Assembly (NCBI RefSeq): GCF_001700435.1
Contig: NZ_LYPC01000001.1
Location: 1-42,408, forward strand
Origin: Paenibacillus pectinilyticus
GTDB taxonomy: Bacteria; Bacillota; Bacilli; Paenibacillales; NBRC-103111
Reading direction: 5' to 3'
DNA: 42,408 bases
Positions 15,504-24,109 of the stretch are shown here, in pieces. The notes beneath the pieces are model-generated. The model did not search any database. It worked only from the letters and a program-made list of their open reading frames with translations, and had not been told where the DNA came from. The translations under genes were made by a program, and so were the position numbers. Every line of letters begins with the position of its first letter. The stretch's first letter is position 1.

Positions 15504-15806
15504 TTATTTAAATGTTTTCATGTCAATTATTCGCTTTCTTTGCACAATTGTTTGGCAGATTCTTTCAATAAATTTAAAGCATATCCAAAGAAAAAGATTG
15601 TTATGTATGACAGCCATTTTATAAGTGGGATACCATCCATGAATCAATGATTTATGGAGTTCATCTATTTCTCCTTTATCATTCAGTAATACAATAGTGT
15701 CTTGGTTTTCTTTCACAATCTCATAGATTTTATATGCAGTGAAAATATTTAAATCACTATAGTGTACATCTTGCGCTGGTGTCACATAAGACAAGAATCT
15801 GCACAT
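15504..15806 (-). CDS. Small protein of unknown function
   Basis: A frame of up to 100 residues with a strong terminator just after it, which supports it being a gene. I do not recognise the protein. It has a charged centre (VKENQDTIVLLNDKGEIDEL), a hydrophobic patch LFLWICFKFI near residue 75 and a basic end. Start is uncertain: the ATG at 15806 lies directly against AAAAAAGG; a TTG four codons downstream is better spaced from AAGGA. The lower GC content than neighbouring enzymes suggests an accessory gene. Confidence 0.5.
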   Translation of the reverse strand: MCRFLSYVTPAQDVHYSDLNIFTAYKIYEIVKENQDTIVLLNDKGEIDELHKSLIHGWYPTYKMAVIHNNLFLWICFKFIERICQTIVQRKRIIDMKTFK

Positions 15807-15921
15807 CCTTTTTTTGTATTATCTCAATTGTAATATTCACCTTACTAAAATAGCATATTTATCTAAAATTGTGTATTGGTTCTAGGAATAAAAATTGGGG
15901 ATCGTTATCCGACCCATTTGC

Positions 15922-15949
15922 AAAAAAGGCTGCACGCGGCAGCCTTTTT
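15922..15949. terminator. Bidirectional terminator
   Basis: AAAAAGGCTGC pairs exactly with GCAGCCTTTTT around a short ACGCG loop, with A/T tracts on both sides. On the minus strand it follows the VOC gene (stop at 16021). Confidence 0.8.
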
Positions 15950-16020
15950 AGGTTTATTCAGCTGTCATCCCTCGTTTAGTCATCTTGCAATCAGACATAA
16001 TAGCAATACATTAAAGCTAC

Positions 16021-16368
16021 TTATTTCTCCCAAAGCTCGATCAGTCGACCATCAGGATCTTCAATCCAAATAAACTTGCCAAAATCACCAACCTCTTTGT
16101 TCTTAGCTAGAGGCACACCCATCTGTTCAAGATGTTTAATAGTCTCGTTAATATCATCTACTTGGAAATTTAACATCACTTGTTGTTCTGTTGGGAAATA
16201 ACTATCACTCTCCGTAAAGAAGGAAAAGATAGTCTCATTTCCAACTTGGGGTTTAATCACAGTCCCATTCCAATCTTCAATTTGAATCTTCAACACATCA
16301 CTGTACCATTTGCTTATAACTTCAAGATTCTTCGTTCTCCAAAATATGCCTCCAAAACCCTTTATCAT
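16021..16368 (-). CDS. VOC-family (glyoxalase-like) protein
   Basis: A 115-residue single-chain VOC protein: GIFWRTKNLEVISKWYSDVL at the N-terminus, VMLNFQVDDINETIKHLEQMG in the middle and GKFIWIEDPDGRLIELWEK at the end. The final ExxxLWE-type glutamate fits the metal ligand of the fold. Substrate unknown. The start follows GCAGGAG with a nine-base spacer. It is single, with a terminator downstream, and shares only the fold with the VOC protein at 12276. Confidence 0.88.
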   Translation of the reverse strand: MIKGFGGIFWRTKNLEVISKWYSDVLKIQIEDWNGTVIKPQVGNETIFSFFTESDSYFPTEQQVMLNFQVDDINETIKHLEQMGVPLAKNKEVGDFGKFIWIEDPDGRLIELWEK

Positions 16369-16443
16369 CGTATTTATCTCCTGCCTATCATCTAATTTTA
16401 ACTATCCGAGTACATATTTCCCTATTTGCAAAATCCGTTGGAT

Positions 16444-18633
16444 TTAGCTCCGTATAACAGGGATACCAGGCGGGAAGCTTTCAGTCCATACCCCGTTCTC
16501 ATAACGGAGTCGAATCGTACCAGTTGGAACATTTACCTGTAGCGAAAATGACGTCCACGTCGCCGGAAGTTTCGGAGAAAAGGCGATTTCTTCCCACCCT
16601 GGCTTCGCAGGCTTCAGACCTATAATATCCTCGATCAGCACCGGAACTGGCCCGCTTGCCCATGGATGGCATAGGCTGGTGTTCCATTTCTGGTCCTTCC
16701 CCCATGCTTCAAAACAGGTGGTTGCTCCTTCCTTGAGCATGTTCCCCCACGAATGCTCATCATCGGAGGAGAGTAAGTCATAAATTAAATCATACTCTGC
16801 GGCTTCCGCTAGAGCTTTCATGACAAAATAGGAGAAATACACCCCGCATGCGAATCGCTTGGTCCGTATCATGTCGACGATGGCGCTGACAGACTCCTCT
16901 GGAGCAATATGGAACAGTAGAGGGAGTACATTAGCATGCAAGGCATGATGCGAACTCTGTTCTGAATCTTTAAACAACGATGTTTTCTCATCATAAAAAG
17001 CTTCCAAGAAGCTCCTTTTTAATTTCGGCAGTCGATTATCATACGCAACTCCGAGCAATTCCCGTATCTCATTTACGCTGCTTACACAGCCGAGATATAG
17101 GGCATTGATGACGTTATGACAGCCGGGACCGATCGGCTTACTCAGTTCAAAATCATAGTTGTCACGCAATCCCTGCGGCCAATCGACCAGATTCCATTTG
17201 TCCGTGACACCTTCAAGCAATCCATCCTCACGCTCAAATTGCTCAAAATGCTGCAGCAAACCTTCCGCATACGGGTACATCTCCTGAAGAAATGCCGTAT
17301 CCCCACTGTAACGGTAATAGGTCATGACTTGCATCGGCCACTGCAAAGAGAAATCAGCGATTTCCTGCATGAAATGCCCCGGTACGACGGCCATTATACC
17401 TCCACAGACGAAAGAACTACGTCCAAATTGCTCAATCGCCTTGCGATACAGCCGTAAATCCCCACTGAGCAGCATATGGGAGTGACCAATAATCGTATTA
17501 TCCCCCAAATATTGACCTTTCTCTCGGCTGGGACAATCCACGAAATTTTCCTGAGATCCATACCGGACACCATTTTTGCATATGTCAAAAATTTGATTCA
17601 TCAATTCGTCCGAGCTTTGAAGTAAACAGCTTTGCTCATCAAACGGATAATGCCTAACTACGGCGTGGAATGTTTCCGGTCTCAGCGCTTCCTCGGGTCC
17701 CTTCACTTCCACATAACGGAAGGCCTTATAATCATACGTTTCGAAGAAATCTACATCACCGGATAAAGTCCACTGATCATGATAAACACAATTGCAGCGC
17801 ATTTCATAGCGAACGGCTTGATCTCCAGACATCAGTTCTTCGCCTGACAAAATATGTACTTCTTCTCCCGCATTTCCATGTGCATTCATGGCAAATTGGC
17901 CTGTCAGCTCGCCCCCGAAGTCGATCAGGTAATGGCCGGGTGCAAGCCTTTCAATGTGTGAAGGTTGTTTCTTATAAACGTCGACCACCGGAGTTGGCTG
18001 CAGAACAAACGTATAATCGATATGCTCCGCAGGCTCTGCATGTGCCCAATCCGAATCGTCATAACCGACTTCAGTCCAGCCCCGCTCTGATTGCCTTGCA
18101 TCCAAATACTCGGTAAATTGCGTATCATAACCGAACGTTACCCCGGGCCGATTATCATGAACACGTTTCGCTTTCCATGTACGATCCGTCTTGACCAGTA
18201 AATTATCGCCTGCCCTTAGTTCTGCTATAAGACCTTGCCGATAGTCAGCGCTGTTATAAGCGCGATTTAGGAGCCCCTGATAGTAGACATGAACGGCAAT
18301 TACATTTTTCCCAACTTTTAAGTACGAACGTACATCTATACGATTAAAATAGTAATGATTCGCATCACTCTGAGCTGGCCCCTGGGCAACGAACTCACCA
18401 TTGATATACAGTTTGTAATAATCATCTGCCGTCAGATGAAGCCAGATCTTTTCCTCATTCATTGCCTTGTCATCCAACAAAAATACATTTCTTACATACC
18501 AATGGTGATGCTGTAAATTAAGATCATGCGGTTCAATGTCAAACACTTCAAGCTCTTTATGGTAGAGATAGGATTTTTCCACATGCTTAAAAGAACGATC
18601 TGTCAGCCATTCTGCCTGCCATTCTTGTGTCAA
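16444..18633 (-). CDS. Alpha-L-rhamnosidase-like glycoside hydrolase (GH78 type)
   Basis: A 729-residue cytoplasmic enzyme that would release L-rhamnose from plant glycosides or polysaccharides. The N-terminus carries the beta-sandwich carbohydrate-binding domains (LHLTADDYYKLYINGEFVAQGP). The (alpha/alpha)6 barrel contains NFVDCPSREKGQYLGDN, which corresponds to the DCPxRDE-type catalytic region, and FEAWGKDQKWNTSLCHPWASGP. The end is a small beta domain. The motif reads SREKGQ rather than the usual QRDERLGW, marking a divergent subgroup. The TTG start at 18633 is preceded by GAGGAG with a nine-base spacer. No transporter or regulator is adjacent. Confidence 0.85.
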   Translation of the reverse strand: MTQEWQAEWLTDRSFKHVEKSYLYHKELEVFDIEPHDLNLQHHHWYVRNVFLLDDKAMNEEKIWLHLTADDYYKLYINGEFVAQGPAQSDANHYYFNRIDVRSYLKVGKNVIAVHVYYQGLLNRAYNSADYRQGLIAELRAGDNLLVKTDRTWKAKRVHDNRPGVTFGYDTQFTEYLDARQSERGWTEVGYDDSDWAHAEPAEHIDYTFVLQPTPVVDVYKKQPSHIERLAPGHYLIDFGGELTGQFAMNAHGNAGEEVHILSGEELMSGDQAVRYEMRCNCVYHDQWTLSGDVDFFETYDYKAFRYVEVKGPEEALRPETFHAVVRHYPFDEQSCLLQSSDELMNQIFDICKNGVRYGSQENFVDCPSREKGQYLGDNTIIGHSHMLLSGDLRLYRKAIEQFGRSSFVCGGIMAVVPGHFMQEIADFSLQWPMQVMTYYRYSGDTAFLQEMYPYAEGLLQHFEQFEREDGLLEGVTDKWNLVDWPQGLRDNYDFELSKPIGPGCHNVINALYLGCVSSVNEIRELLGVAYDNRLPKLKRSFLEAFYDEKTSLFKDSEQSSHHALHANVLPLLFHIAPEESVSAIVDMIRTKRFACGVYFSYFVMKALAEAAEYDLIYDLLSSDDEHSWGNMLKEGATTCFEAWGKDQKWNTSLCHPWASGPVPVLIEDIIGLKPAKPGWEEIAFSPKLPATWTSFSLQVNVPTGTIRLRYENGVWTESFPPGIPVIRS

Positions 18634-18724
18634 TCTGAGCCTCTCCTCTTCAGCTAATTAGTACTTTTCTTTTCATCTGAGTTATTCGTGAAACCATTAA
18701 ATTATCCCTTTACTTCATTGAACA

Positions 18725-18756
18725 AAAAAAGGAGTTGCTACGAGGCAAGTTCCTTC
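18725..18756 (-). terminator. Weak terminator-like hairpin
   Basis: On the minus strand GGAACTTGC and GCAACTCC can pair with one bulge and are followed by seven T. It lies about 115 bases after the stop of the 18872-19585 gene and before the rhamnosidase gene. The rest of 18634-18871 shows no other gene or strong signal. Confidence 0.45.
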
Positions 18757-18871
18757 TTTATCGTTTTCAGATATTTTGATCATTTAAAACGGAATAGCCG
18801 CCGACCTCGGAGAACTGATCCCTGAGTAAAAGTTCCTTGTGCTTATAATTATAAAAACAAATATTCACTCT

Positions 18872-19585
18872 CTAGACATGTAGAACTGCATCTGCGTTAC
18901 AAAAAACAATATAATTACTTATGTTACCTTCTTCAAAAGCATGTTTTCTTGCTTCTCCGTTGCCATGAGGCGGTAATTCTTTATTGAATTTATAAAAACT
19001 AATGATATGTTTGACTTCCTTTGAGACAATCTCAATGTTCAATTGACTATCTGTAAGATCAACTCCAACAATAATACTTTCTTTCAGAATTTCTGAAAGA
19101 TCATCCCACTGGTCCTTTTCATCTGACCATTGAGATATCCAAGGCTGAAATTGTAGGTTATAGGTTAAATGACATTCGAAGACTCTATCGTCCATCATAA
19201 TATATTGACCAGAAGCCCAGACAGCGTAAGTTAGGTATTCCTTTACACCATCTCTGTCAATAAGTAAACCGAAAAAACCAGGGCCTCCCATGCCATACGT
19301 ACCAAGGTAATTGCAGTAATTTGTTATTCTAGTTCCTATCAATTTCGCTATCTCTATATCAGCCAATGTCACAGGTTTTCCCAATATTATTGCCTCGTCT
19401 TTAACAGGCGCATAGTTAAAATCTCTATAGAACATATCTTCAGCCCACCCTATAGAAACCCACTGTTTCAGTTCCGATCGTCGAATAATCATTGAGTATT
19501 CTTTAATTAGCCCCATATTTAGACTACGAAAAGGGTTCTGCTTAATCTTTTTTCTAAATGCCCCAGTAAAATGCCTCATAATCAT
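18872..19585 (-). CDS. Conserved-looking protein of unknown function
   Basis: A 237-residue soluble protein that I do not recognise. It is rich in aromatic residues, has a glycine stretch GTYGMGGPGFFGLLIDRDG in the middle and no membrane segment. The first ATG at 19585 overlaps the stop of the upstream lipoprotein gene by four bases; the third codon, also ATG, is better spaced from GGAAGG. The coupling with the lipoprotein suggests that the two act together, but one is outside the membrane and the other inside. Codon usage is A/T rich, as in the rest of this cluster. Confidence 0.6.
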   Translation of the reverse strand: MIMRHFTGAFRKKIKQNPFRSLNMGLIKEYSMIIRRSELKQWVSIGWAEDMFYRDFNYAPVKDEAIILGKPVTLADIEIAKLIGTRITNYCNYLGTYGMGGPGFFGLLIDRDGVKEYLTYAVWASGQYIMMDDRVFECHLTYNLQFQPWISQWSDEKDQWDDLSEILKESIIVGVDLTDSQLNIEIVSKEVKHIISFYKFNKELPPHGNGEARKHAFEEGNISNYIVFCNADAVLHV

Positions 19586-20001
19586 TTCCTTCCATCGGAA
19601 TGATTCCCCAATTTTCCGATTACATCTTCAATTTCCCCATCTATCTCATCACTCTGATTTTTTCCATAGACATAGAATATTAACATATTATTTATTTCGA
19701 ACGCTTTATGTTTTACAAATTCAATAGGTCTATGATAAAAATCCTCACGACCCTTTTCCCGTTCTTTCTCTGTCTTGAAAATATAAAAATAAATGATACC
19801 ATCCGACAATCTATAAAATTTTGGAATTACCTCATTTATTCCTTGTTGAAATATATTCTCTCTGTTCTCATCTGCTTCAGTGAGTTGTAGACCCTCATTT
19901 TGAAAAGCTCCTACTATTTGCTCAAGGGTCAAAGATTGATTGGAATTCGAACACCCTACGATTACCATAAGAAAAAGAAGGATAATGATATGGATCCTCA
20001 C
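19582..20001 (-). CDS. Small lipoprotein of unknown function
   Basis: A 139-residue protein with a short hydrophobic signal peptide ending in VIVGCSN, giving a lipidated cysteine near residue 17. The mature part is charged; a conserved-looking piece is FYRLSDGIIYFYIFKTE. The GTG start at 20001 is preceded by GGGGGGAATTGT. It is the first gene of a coupled pair with the 18872-19585 gene. No family assigned. Confidence 0.7.
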   Translation of the reverse strand: MRIHIIILLFLMVIVGCSNSNQSLTLEQIVGAFQNEGLQLTEADENRENIFQQGINEVIPKFYRLSDGIIYFYIFKTEKEREKGREDFYHRPIEFVKHKAFEINNMLIFYVYGKNQSDEIDGEIEDVIGKLGNHSDGRK

Positions 20002-20049
20002 ACAATTCCCCCCTAAAGAGAATGACTACTTACAGATCTGTTATTGTTT

Positions 20050-20634
20050 CTAAAACGTTTGATGTTGCCAAATTAGTCGTTTTGAATAACAATGCCTATT
20101 CTTTCCACCGTACATCGGTCGCGTAAACTGCAAAGTAAAACCTGCCGCTTCTAGATTATTAATACTGGCACGGTTCTCAGGATGTACTGTTGAATATAGG
20201 TAGAGATATCCTTTTTCCTTAGCACGTTTTTCTCTCAGCTCATGAAAAAATCTTTGTAAACCAAGCCCACGAACTGATTCTTGAACTATAGTTGAATCCA
20301 ATACTGCGACATAGGGCAATTCTTTTTCTGGTACGCCAAATTCAGTACCTAGGTTACTCTCGCTTACCCCAGGGAATGCCAGAACTGAATAAGCAACTAA
20401 TTCCCCCTTATTAAATGCACCGTATACCTCGCCCTTACCATTAATAATTTCTAGAAAGTAATCTTCATCATCCATTGCAAAAAGATCCTGGAAAGGCAGA
20501 CGCGAAATAACATCCAACATTAGTGCTTGTATTTCCTGTAGATCTAGATGAGATAAACGTCGTATCTCTAATTGTTGACCCTCTTTTGTAAGCAGTGTTA
20601 GAGCCCTCCTTTTAAAGCAACTATTAAAATCCAA
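20050..20634 (-). CDS. GNAT-family N-acetyltransferase
   Basis: A 194-residue GNAT protein, which would transfer an acyl group from acyl-CoA to an amine. The core runs from LEIRRLSHLDLQEI to YVAVLDSTIVQESVRGLGLQ, where RGLGLQ is a variant of the CoA-binding RxxGxG/A motif, and to HPENRASINNLEAAGF, the typical motif B. The TTG start at 20634 follows AGAAGGG with a seven-base spacer; an internal CTG following AAAAGGAGGG is an alternative that would trim 11 residues. Substrate unknown. Confidence 0.85.
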   Translation of the reverse strand: MDFNSCFKRRALTLLTKEGQQLEIRRLSHLDLQEIQALMLDVISRLPFQDLFAMDDEDYFLEIINGKGEVYGAFNKGELVAYSVLAFPGVSESNLGTEFGVPEKELPYVAVLDSTIVQESVRGLGLQRFFHELREKRAKEKGYLYLYSTVHPENRASINNLEAAGFTLQFTRPMYGGKNRHCYSKRLIWQHQTF

Positions 20635-20649
20635 CTAATAACCCTTCTA

Positions 20650-21177
20650 TCATGCTTTTATATAATCCTCAATTATTGTTTTCATGTCATTTTCGATCCA
20701 GCGTTTTAAATCAGGTGATTTCAATCGCAAGCTTTTGTTATCATAGTTAATTGTCACTTGATCGCTTACCGAGACTCCCGAAGTCATCACGCCGTTTGAG
20801 ATTACTATGGATATCGGATCAAATGCATCTATCATCCTAATTACTTTCCCATCTTTGGATTTCATCACGAACTCATTTGGTCCACCGCCATGTGATATGA
20901 ATTCGTTTTGGGAAGGACCCATATATTCAGCATGTTGCAGCCAATATATGATTTTTGCCACGGTTAACTTTTGCATATTATTATCCAAATCCATTTGAAT
21001 GGGTTGAATACCTGGTTGTGGTGGTCCTCCAATATTTATGACAGCCGAAACCACATCTTCAATATCAGGAAACTCGATTAGGGGCTCCTTCTTTTTTTGG
21101 CTGTCTTGATATACCGCTGCCGCAAAACTCAATGCTAAAAATATTATAATCGAAATAGAGGCGATTTTAGATTTCAG
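20650..21177 (-). CDS. Secreted or membrane-anchored protein of unknown function
   Basis: The conventional frame starts with a TTG at 21132, but the same frame is open 15 codons further, to a CTG at 21177. The added residues LKSKIASISIIIFLA join the existing LSFAAAV to make a good signal peptide or anchor, and AAAAGAGTGG lies just before the CTG. I therefore favour a 175-residue exported protein starting at CTG. The mature part has LTVAKIIYWLQHAEYMG and the glycine stretch SHGGGPNEFVMKSKDGK. Family not recognised. It lies 16 bases before the GNAT gene and may be co-transcribed. Confidence 0.6.
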   Translation of the reverse strand: MKSKIASISIIIFLALSFAAAVYQDSQKKKEPLIEFPDIEDVVSAVINIGGPPQPGIQPIQMDLDNNMQKLTVAKIIYWLQHAEYMGPSQNEFISHGGGPNEFVMKSKDGKVIRMIDAFDPISIVISNGVMTSGVSVSDQVTINYDNKSLRLKSPDLKRWIENDMKTIIEDYIKA

Positions 21178-21223
21178 GGTATGCCACTCTTTTCATGTTT
21201 ACATATTTAAATAGTCACCTTTG

Positions 21224-21793
21224 TTATTTTCTTACTAAGCTAGCATAAGCCCTTTCGATTATCATAACTCCATTCTTAATTTGTTTTATGTAGTATTTCG
21301 TTTCAAGATGATTTTCCAGTTTCAAAAATGTTTGTTCATCCACTATGCAGAAAGGATTTGTTCGCGGCTGTACACCTTTGCTTATCATGCAAAGACTTTC
21401 TGGAGCATCTAGTTCGTGATATGTCTGAACAGCATTTAGCTTTTGATTTTCCCATAATTCTACGGAAAGATTAATAAAATAATAAATACGTTCCCCTTTA
21501 AATCTCCAGCTTTTATCATTCAAAAGCACATCATCCTCTGGTGTAATCAAATGCAATATGACCTCGTTATCTTCACAACTCCAAAATAATCTAAGATGGT
21601 CATGTTCATCGGATTCTAATAGTAGCTGTTTATAGTCATACCTTACATGTTGATCAAAACCGAGCTCAAACTTACGAGTGAGCAGCTCAGAGTTCCAGCT
21701 AATTATCTCATCTAATGAATTTTTATCCGCTTCCCAGTATCCTGCTTTGTAGGGGTAGTACTTAAAAAAAAACAGAATATACTTCGCTAACAA
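21224..21793 (-). CDS. Protein of unknown function, start probably frameshifted
   Basis: A frame of up to 189 residues from a TTG at 21793, with no ribosome site. The body, from KYYPYKAGYWEADKN onward, looks like a real protein (for example DHLRLFWSCEDNEVILHLIT) but I do not recognise it. A much better start, AGAAGGAGACATACT-ATG at 21851, lies in another frame, which runs into a TAA at a run of nine T (21764-21772 on the plus strand as A). One T fewer would join the two frames. So the gene is either disrupted, phase-variable, or affected by a sequencing error. Confidence 0.5.
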   Translation of the reverse strand: MLAKYILFFFKYYPYKAGYWEADKNSLDEIISWNSELLTRKFELGFDQHVRYDYKQLLLESDEHDHLRLFWSCEDNEVILHLITPEDDVLLNDKSWRFKGERIYYFINLSVELWENQKLNAVQTYHELDAPESLCMISKGVQPRTNPFCIVDEQTFLKLENHLETKYYIKQIKNGVMIIERAYASLVRK

Positions 21794-21851
21794 AATTATG
21801 TGAAACAGAAGAATACGGAAATGAATAATAGACAGAAAAGTATGGCGGCAT
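21762..21851 (-). other. Out-of-frame 5' segment with strong ribosome site
   Basis: Starts ATG at 21851 with AGAAGGAG upstream and reads 29 residues, MPPYFSVYYSFPYSSVSHNF and onward, ending TAA inside a T9 run. It overlaps the start of the 21224-21793 frame, and deletion of one T would fuse them. It is probably the true N-terminus of that gene. The alternative N-terminus in the other frame is hydrophobic, so the matter is not settled by eye. Confidence 0.45.
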
Positions 21852-21991
21852 AGTATGTCTCCTTCTATGAAATCATTCCTTTTAATGGTCTTCCTACATA
21901 ACCATTACCATATATTGTAACACTCATATGGACGTTCTTAATTCTCAATTGTTTCGCAAGACTTTTCCTTCATACACTGCGGTGCGTCATC

Positions 21992-22023
21992 AAAAAAATA
22001 AAGAACCGCACATGTGCGGCTCT
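21992..22023 (-). terminator. Rho-independent terminator of the cupin gene
   Basis: On the minus strand GAGCCGCA pairs with TGCGGTTC around CATG, followed by TTTATTTTTTT. It lies about 30 bases after the cupin stop codon. Confidence 0.85.
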
Positions 22024-22051
22024 GGGTCACCCTCTTTTGCTTAAGCACTAG

Positions 22052-22717
22052 TCATCCCTGCCAATTATAGCCGTTGCCGATGCCAGGAAAAGATGATGGT
22101 CTAGCCCCATATACCGGATAGGAGCCTTGCGGATGTGGTTCCGCCTGTGGTGGAGCACTGTCAGGCCGCGCCATATGATGCTTTCCGCAATCGGCTGGAG
22201 GACCGATCGTCGTCGTACTCTTAATCGGCGCTAGCGCTTGCGCTACCGTCGCTTGATCTAGGCAGTACGTATGGGCGAGCATATCTCGCGGGGCCAGCCT
22301 GAGGAAGTCCGATACCGCGATGAATTCCGGTACGGGCGCGTCGAAGATCGCGAGCAGATGCGTATCATCTACACTAGCCATCTCCCAATGGAACCATCCC
22401 TGGGGAATATTGGCGACCTGACCAGGCGTAATGTTAAAGTTAAGCACGGTTTTGGTGAACGGATTCAGAATCGACACGATGGCTGCGCCTTGAATGCAAT
22501 AGACCAGCTCAGAGGCGTTCTGATGAATATGCGGCTCGACGACATTCGCTTTAGATAAATAGATGTCGAGCAGAGATACGTTACCCAGCGTATTCAACTG
22601 CTGAATACCCAGAGCGTTAATGAAGTTGTTCCCATCCTTCGTAAAAGTACGATTGTTCCTCAGATCGTAGAAATATTGTACGTTCGGAGAATTGAAATCC
22701 ATGTAAGATACAGCCAT
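22052..22717 (-). CDS. Cupin-domain protein with proline-rich tail
   Basis: A 221-residue protein. The single cupin domain (about residues 45-140) has HIHQNASELVYCIQG, giving the HxH and glutamate metal ligands, and IPQGWFHWEMA with the fourth ligand histidine, as in oxalate decarboxylase and germin-like proteins. The last 50 residues are rich in Pro, Gly, His and Ser and look disordered; they contain GKHHMARP. No signal peptide. The start follows GGGAGGCTGAGCGG. A single-gene unit with its own terminator. It could be an enzyme or a spore/coat-type structural protein; metal content and reaction are unknown. Confidence 0.82.
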   Translation of the reverse strand: MAVSYMDFNSPNVQYFYDLRNNRTFTKDGNNFINALGIQQLNTLGNVSLLDIYLSKANVVEPHIHQNASELVYCIQGAAIVSILNPFTKTVLNFNITPGQVANIPQGWFHWEMASVDDTHLLAIFDAPVPEFIAVSDFLRLAPRDMLAHTYCLDQATVAQALAPIKSTTTIGPPADCGKHHMARPDSAPPQAEPHPQGSYPVYGARPSSFPGIGNGYNWQG

Positions 22718-22785
22718 CCGCTCAGCCTCCCGCTTGTGGTTTCATCTTTACTAAGCGTATTCCACTGCGTCTAGAGGCATGACTA

Positions 22786-23802
22786 TTAATAAACTTCTGT
22801 GTCTCCCAGTAGGTAAAATTCTAATAATTGCTTCAATGATAAGCCATTTCGATTTAACCAGTCATTTCTCACGTGGAATTGATTGAGTATGTAAGTGAAA
22901 TTCTCTTTGATATCTATCCCTGCATGGTGCTGGCCGATATAGAAATGAAGTACCGCAATATGATAGACCTGGGTCAATAATTGAAGTTGGTTAATTTCTT
23001 GCAACGAACTCTTCCGATAACGAACATACCCCTGAATGAATCCCTCCGCCATCTCCAACGAACCGCTACTCATTTGAAGAATATGATTCAGGCAAATAGC
23101 AAACTCCATAAAGCTGGCATCCATCGATGTAAAATCAAAATCTAAGACCCCAACGATCCTGTTATCTTGGGCCAGTAAGTTAAAGATCAACAAGTCGTGA
23201 TGTACAAGCTGTTGTGGCAGTGCTTTTAACTCATGGATATTCTTATCCAATAATGAAATCATTTCTTGATAAAAAGTTAAGTTCGCTTCCGCAATTGGAA
23301 AAGGTGGATTTTCCATAAATGATGTCACCGCAAGCCGATTGGCCAGTGGATGAAGATGATATATTTCCGAGAAAGATATCCCTTGGTATTCTAGTAGTTC
23401 AGTATCGTAATTAAGTAAAGTGGAAGAGATTTCTCCGACCACTTGACCATATTCAACAGCCTGCTGGATATCTAATAAGGTGGGCACATCCCCCTCTATA
23501 AAGGAAACGATTGCACCTAGCATTCCGTTTGACAATTGTACATACTCTTCTCCTTCTCGAGTACGCAGAAATACAGGTACTTGAAAAGGAAGCTTTTTAT
23601 TCGTTAGAAATGTTGTTATTTGAGATTCGAATGCAAGACCTGCTGCATGTTTGGTATATGGATTATAGATCCGAATTACGTACTTAGTATCATCAACCGT
23701 TATTATTTTTGTAAGGTTTGTCAGACCAAATGGAACCGACGCCATCTTATAATTTAAATCCATGAAATAATGCTGAACTAACTCATCAATGGCATCTTGC
23801 AT
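22786..23802 (-). CDS. Aminoglycoside phosphotransferase/homoserine-kinase-like protein
   Basis: A 338-residue protein of the APH kinase superfamily. The catalytic loop is QQLVHHDLLIFNLL, giving HxD-x4-N, followed by the metal motif GVLDFDF. The N-lobe contains YVIRIYNP, with the ATP-binding lysine position replaced by arginine or lying at the upstream K of TKYV. The C-lobe shows the helical pattern of CotS/YcgG-type proteins. Substrate unknown; relatives phosphorylate choline, homoserine, fructosamine or antibiotics. ATG 23802 lies six bases after GTGGAG; a GTG at 23814 is an alternative start. Confidence 0.83.
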   Translation of the reverse strand: MQDAIDELVQHYFMDLNYKMASVPFGLTNLTKIITVDDTKYVIRIYNPYTKHAAGLAFESQITTFLTNKKLPFQVPVFLRTREGEEYVQLSNGMLGAIVSFIEGDVPTLLDIQQAVEYGQVVGEISSTLLNYDTELLEYQGISFSEIYHLHPLANRLAVTSFMENPPFPIAEANLTFYQEMISLLDKNIHELKALPQQLVHHDLLIFNLLAQDNRIVGVLDFDFTSMDASFMEFAICLNHILQMSSGSLEMAEGFIQGYVRYRKSSLQEINQLQLLTQVYHIAVLHFYIGQHHAGIDIKENFTYILNQFHVRNDWLNRNGLSLKQLLEFYLLGDTEVY

Positions 23803-23871
23803 ATGTTTCTCCACTTTCCTCTAGTTGATATTGAATTCTCATTGGCCGTTAACCTCTTACTTCTTCATTCA

Positions 23872-24069
23872 TCACTGAACTACACGCTCAAAAATAATTT
23901 CATAATCGGTAGGTTTTCCTTGACCATTATAATGAGTTGGTAAAACCTGTACTAATCGCCATCCGTCTTTGGCATGTTCATCAATGGTTTCTCGATGCGT
24001 TGCGGATGAGAAGAAGCCGCCTAATGATGTCTCTACATATTTGTACTCGTATTGACTCAGATTAATCAT
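23872..24069 (-). CDS. DUF4177-type small protein
   Basis: A protein of about 65 residues: YEYKYVETSLGGFF at the start, DEHAKDGWRLVQVLP in the middle and DYEIIFERVV at the end, matching the DUF4177 pattern, a two-layer fold of unknown function. The ATG at 24069 sits close to GAAGGGA; a GTG at 24078 is an alternative. It lies between the kinase and frataxin-like genes on the same strand. Confidence 0.8.
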   Translation of the reverse strand: MINLSQYEYKYVETSLGGFFSSATHRETIDEHAKDGWRLVQVLPTHYNGQGKPTDYEIIFERVVQ

Positions 24070-24109
24070 TCCCTTCACTTGTCATGAAATCGATGTCATC
24101 TAGCTTCTT

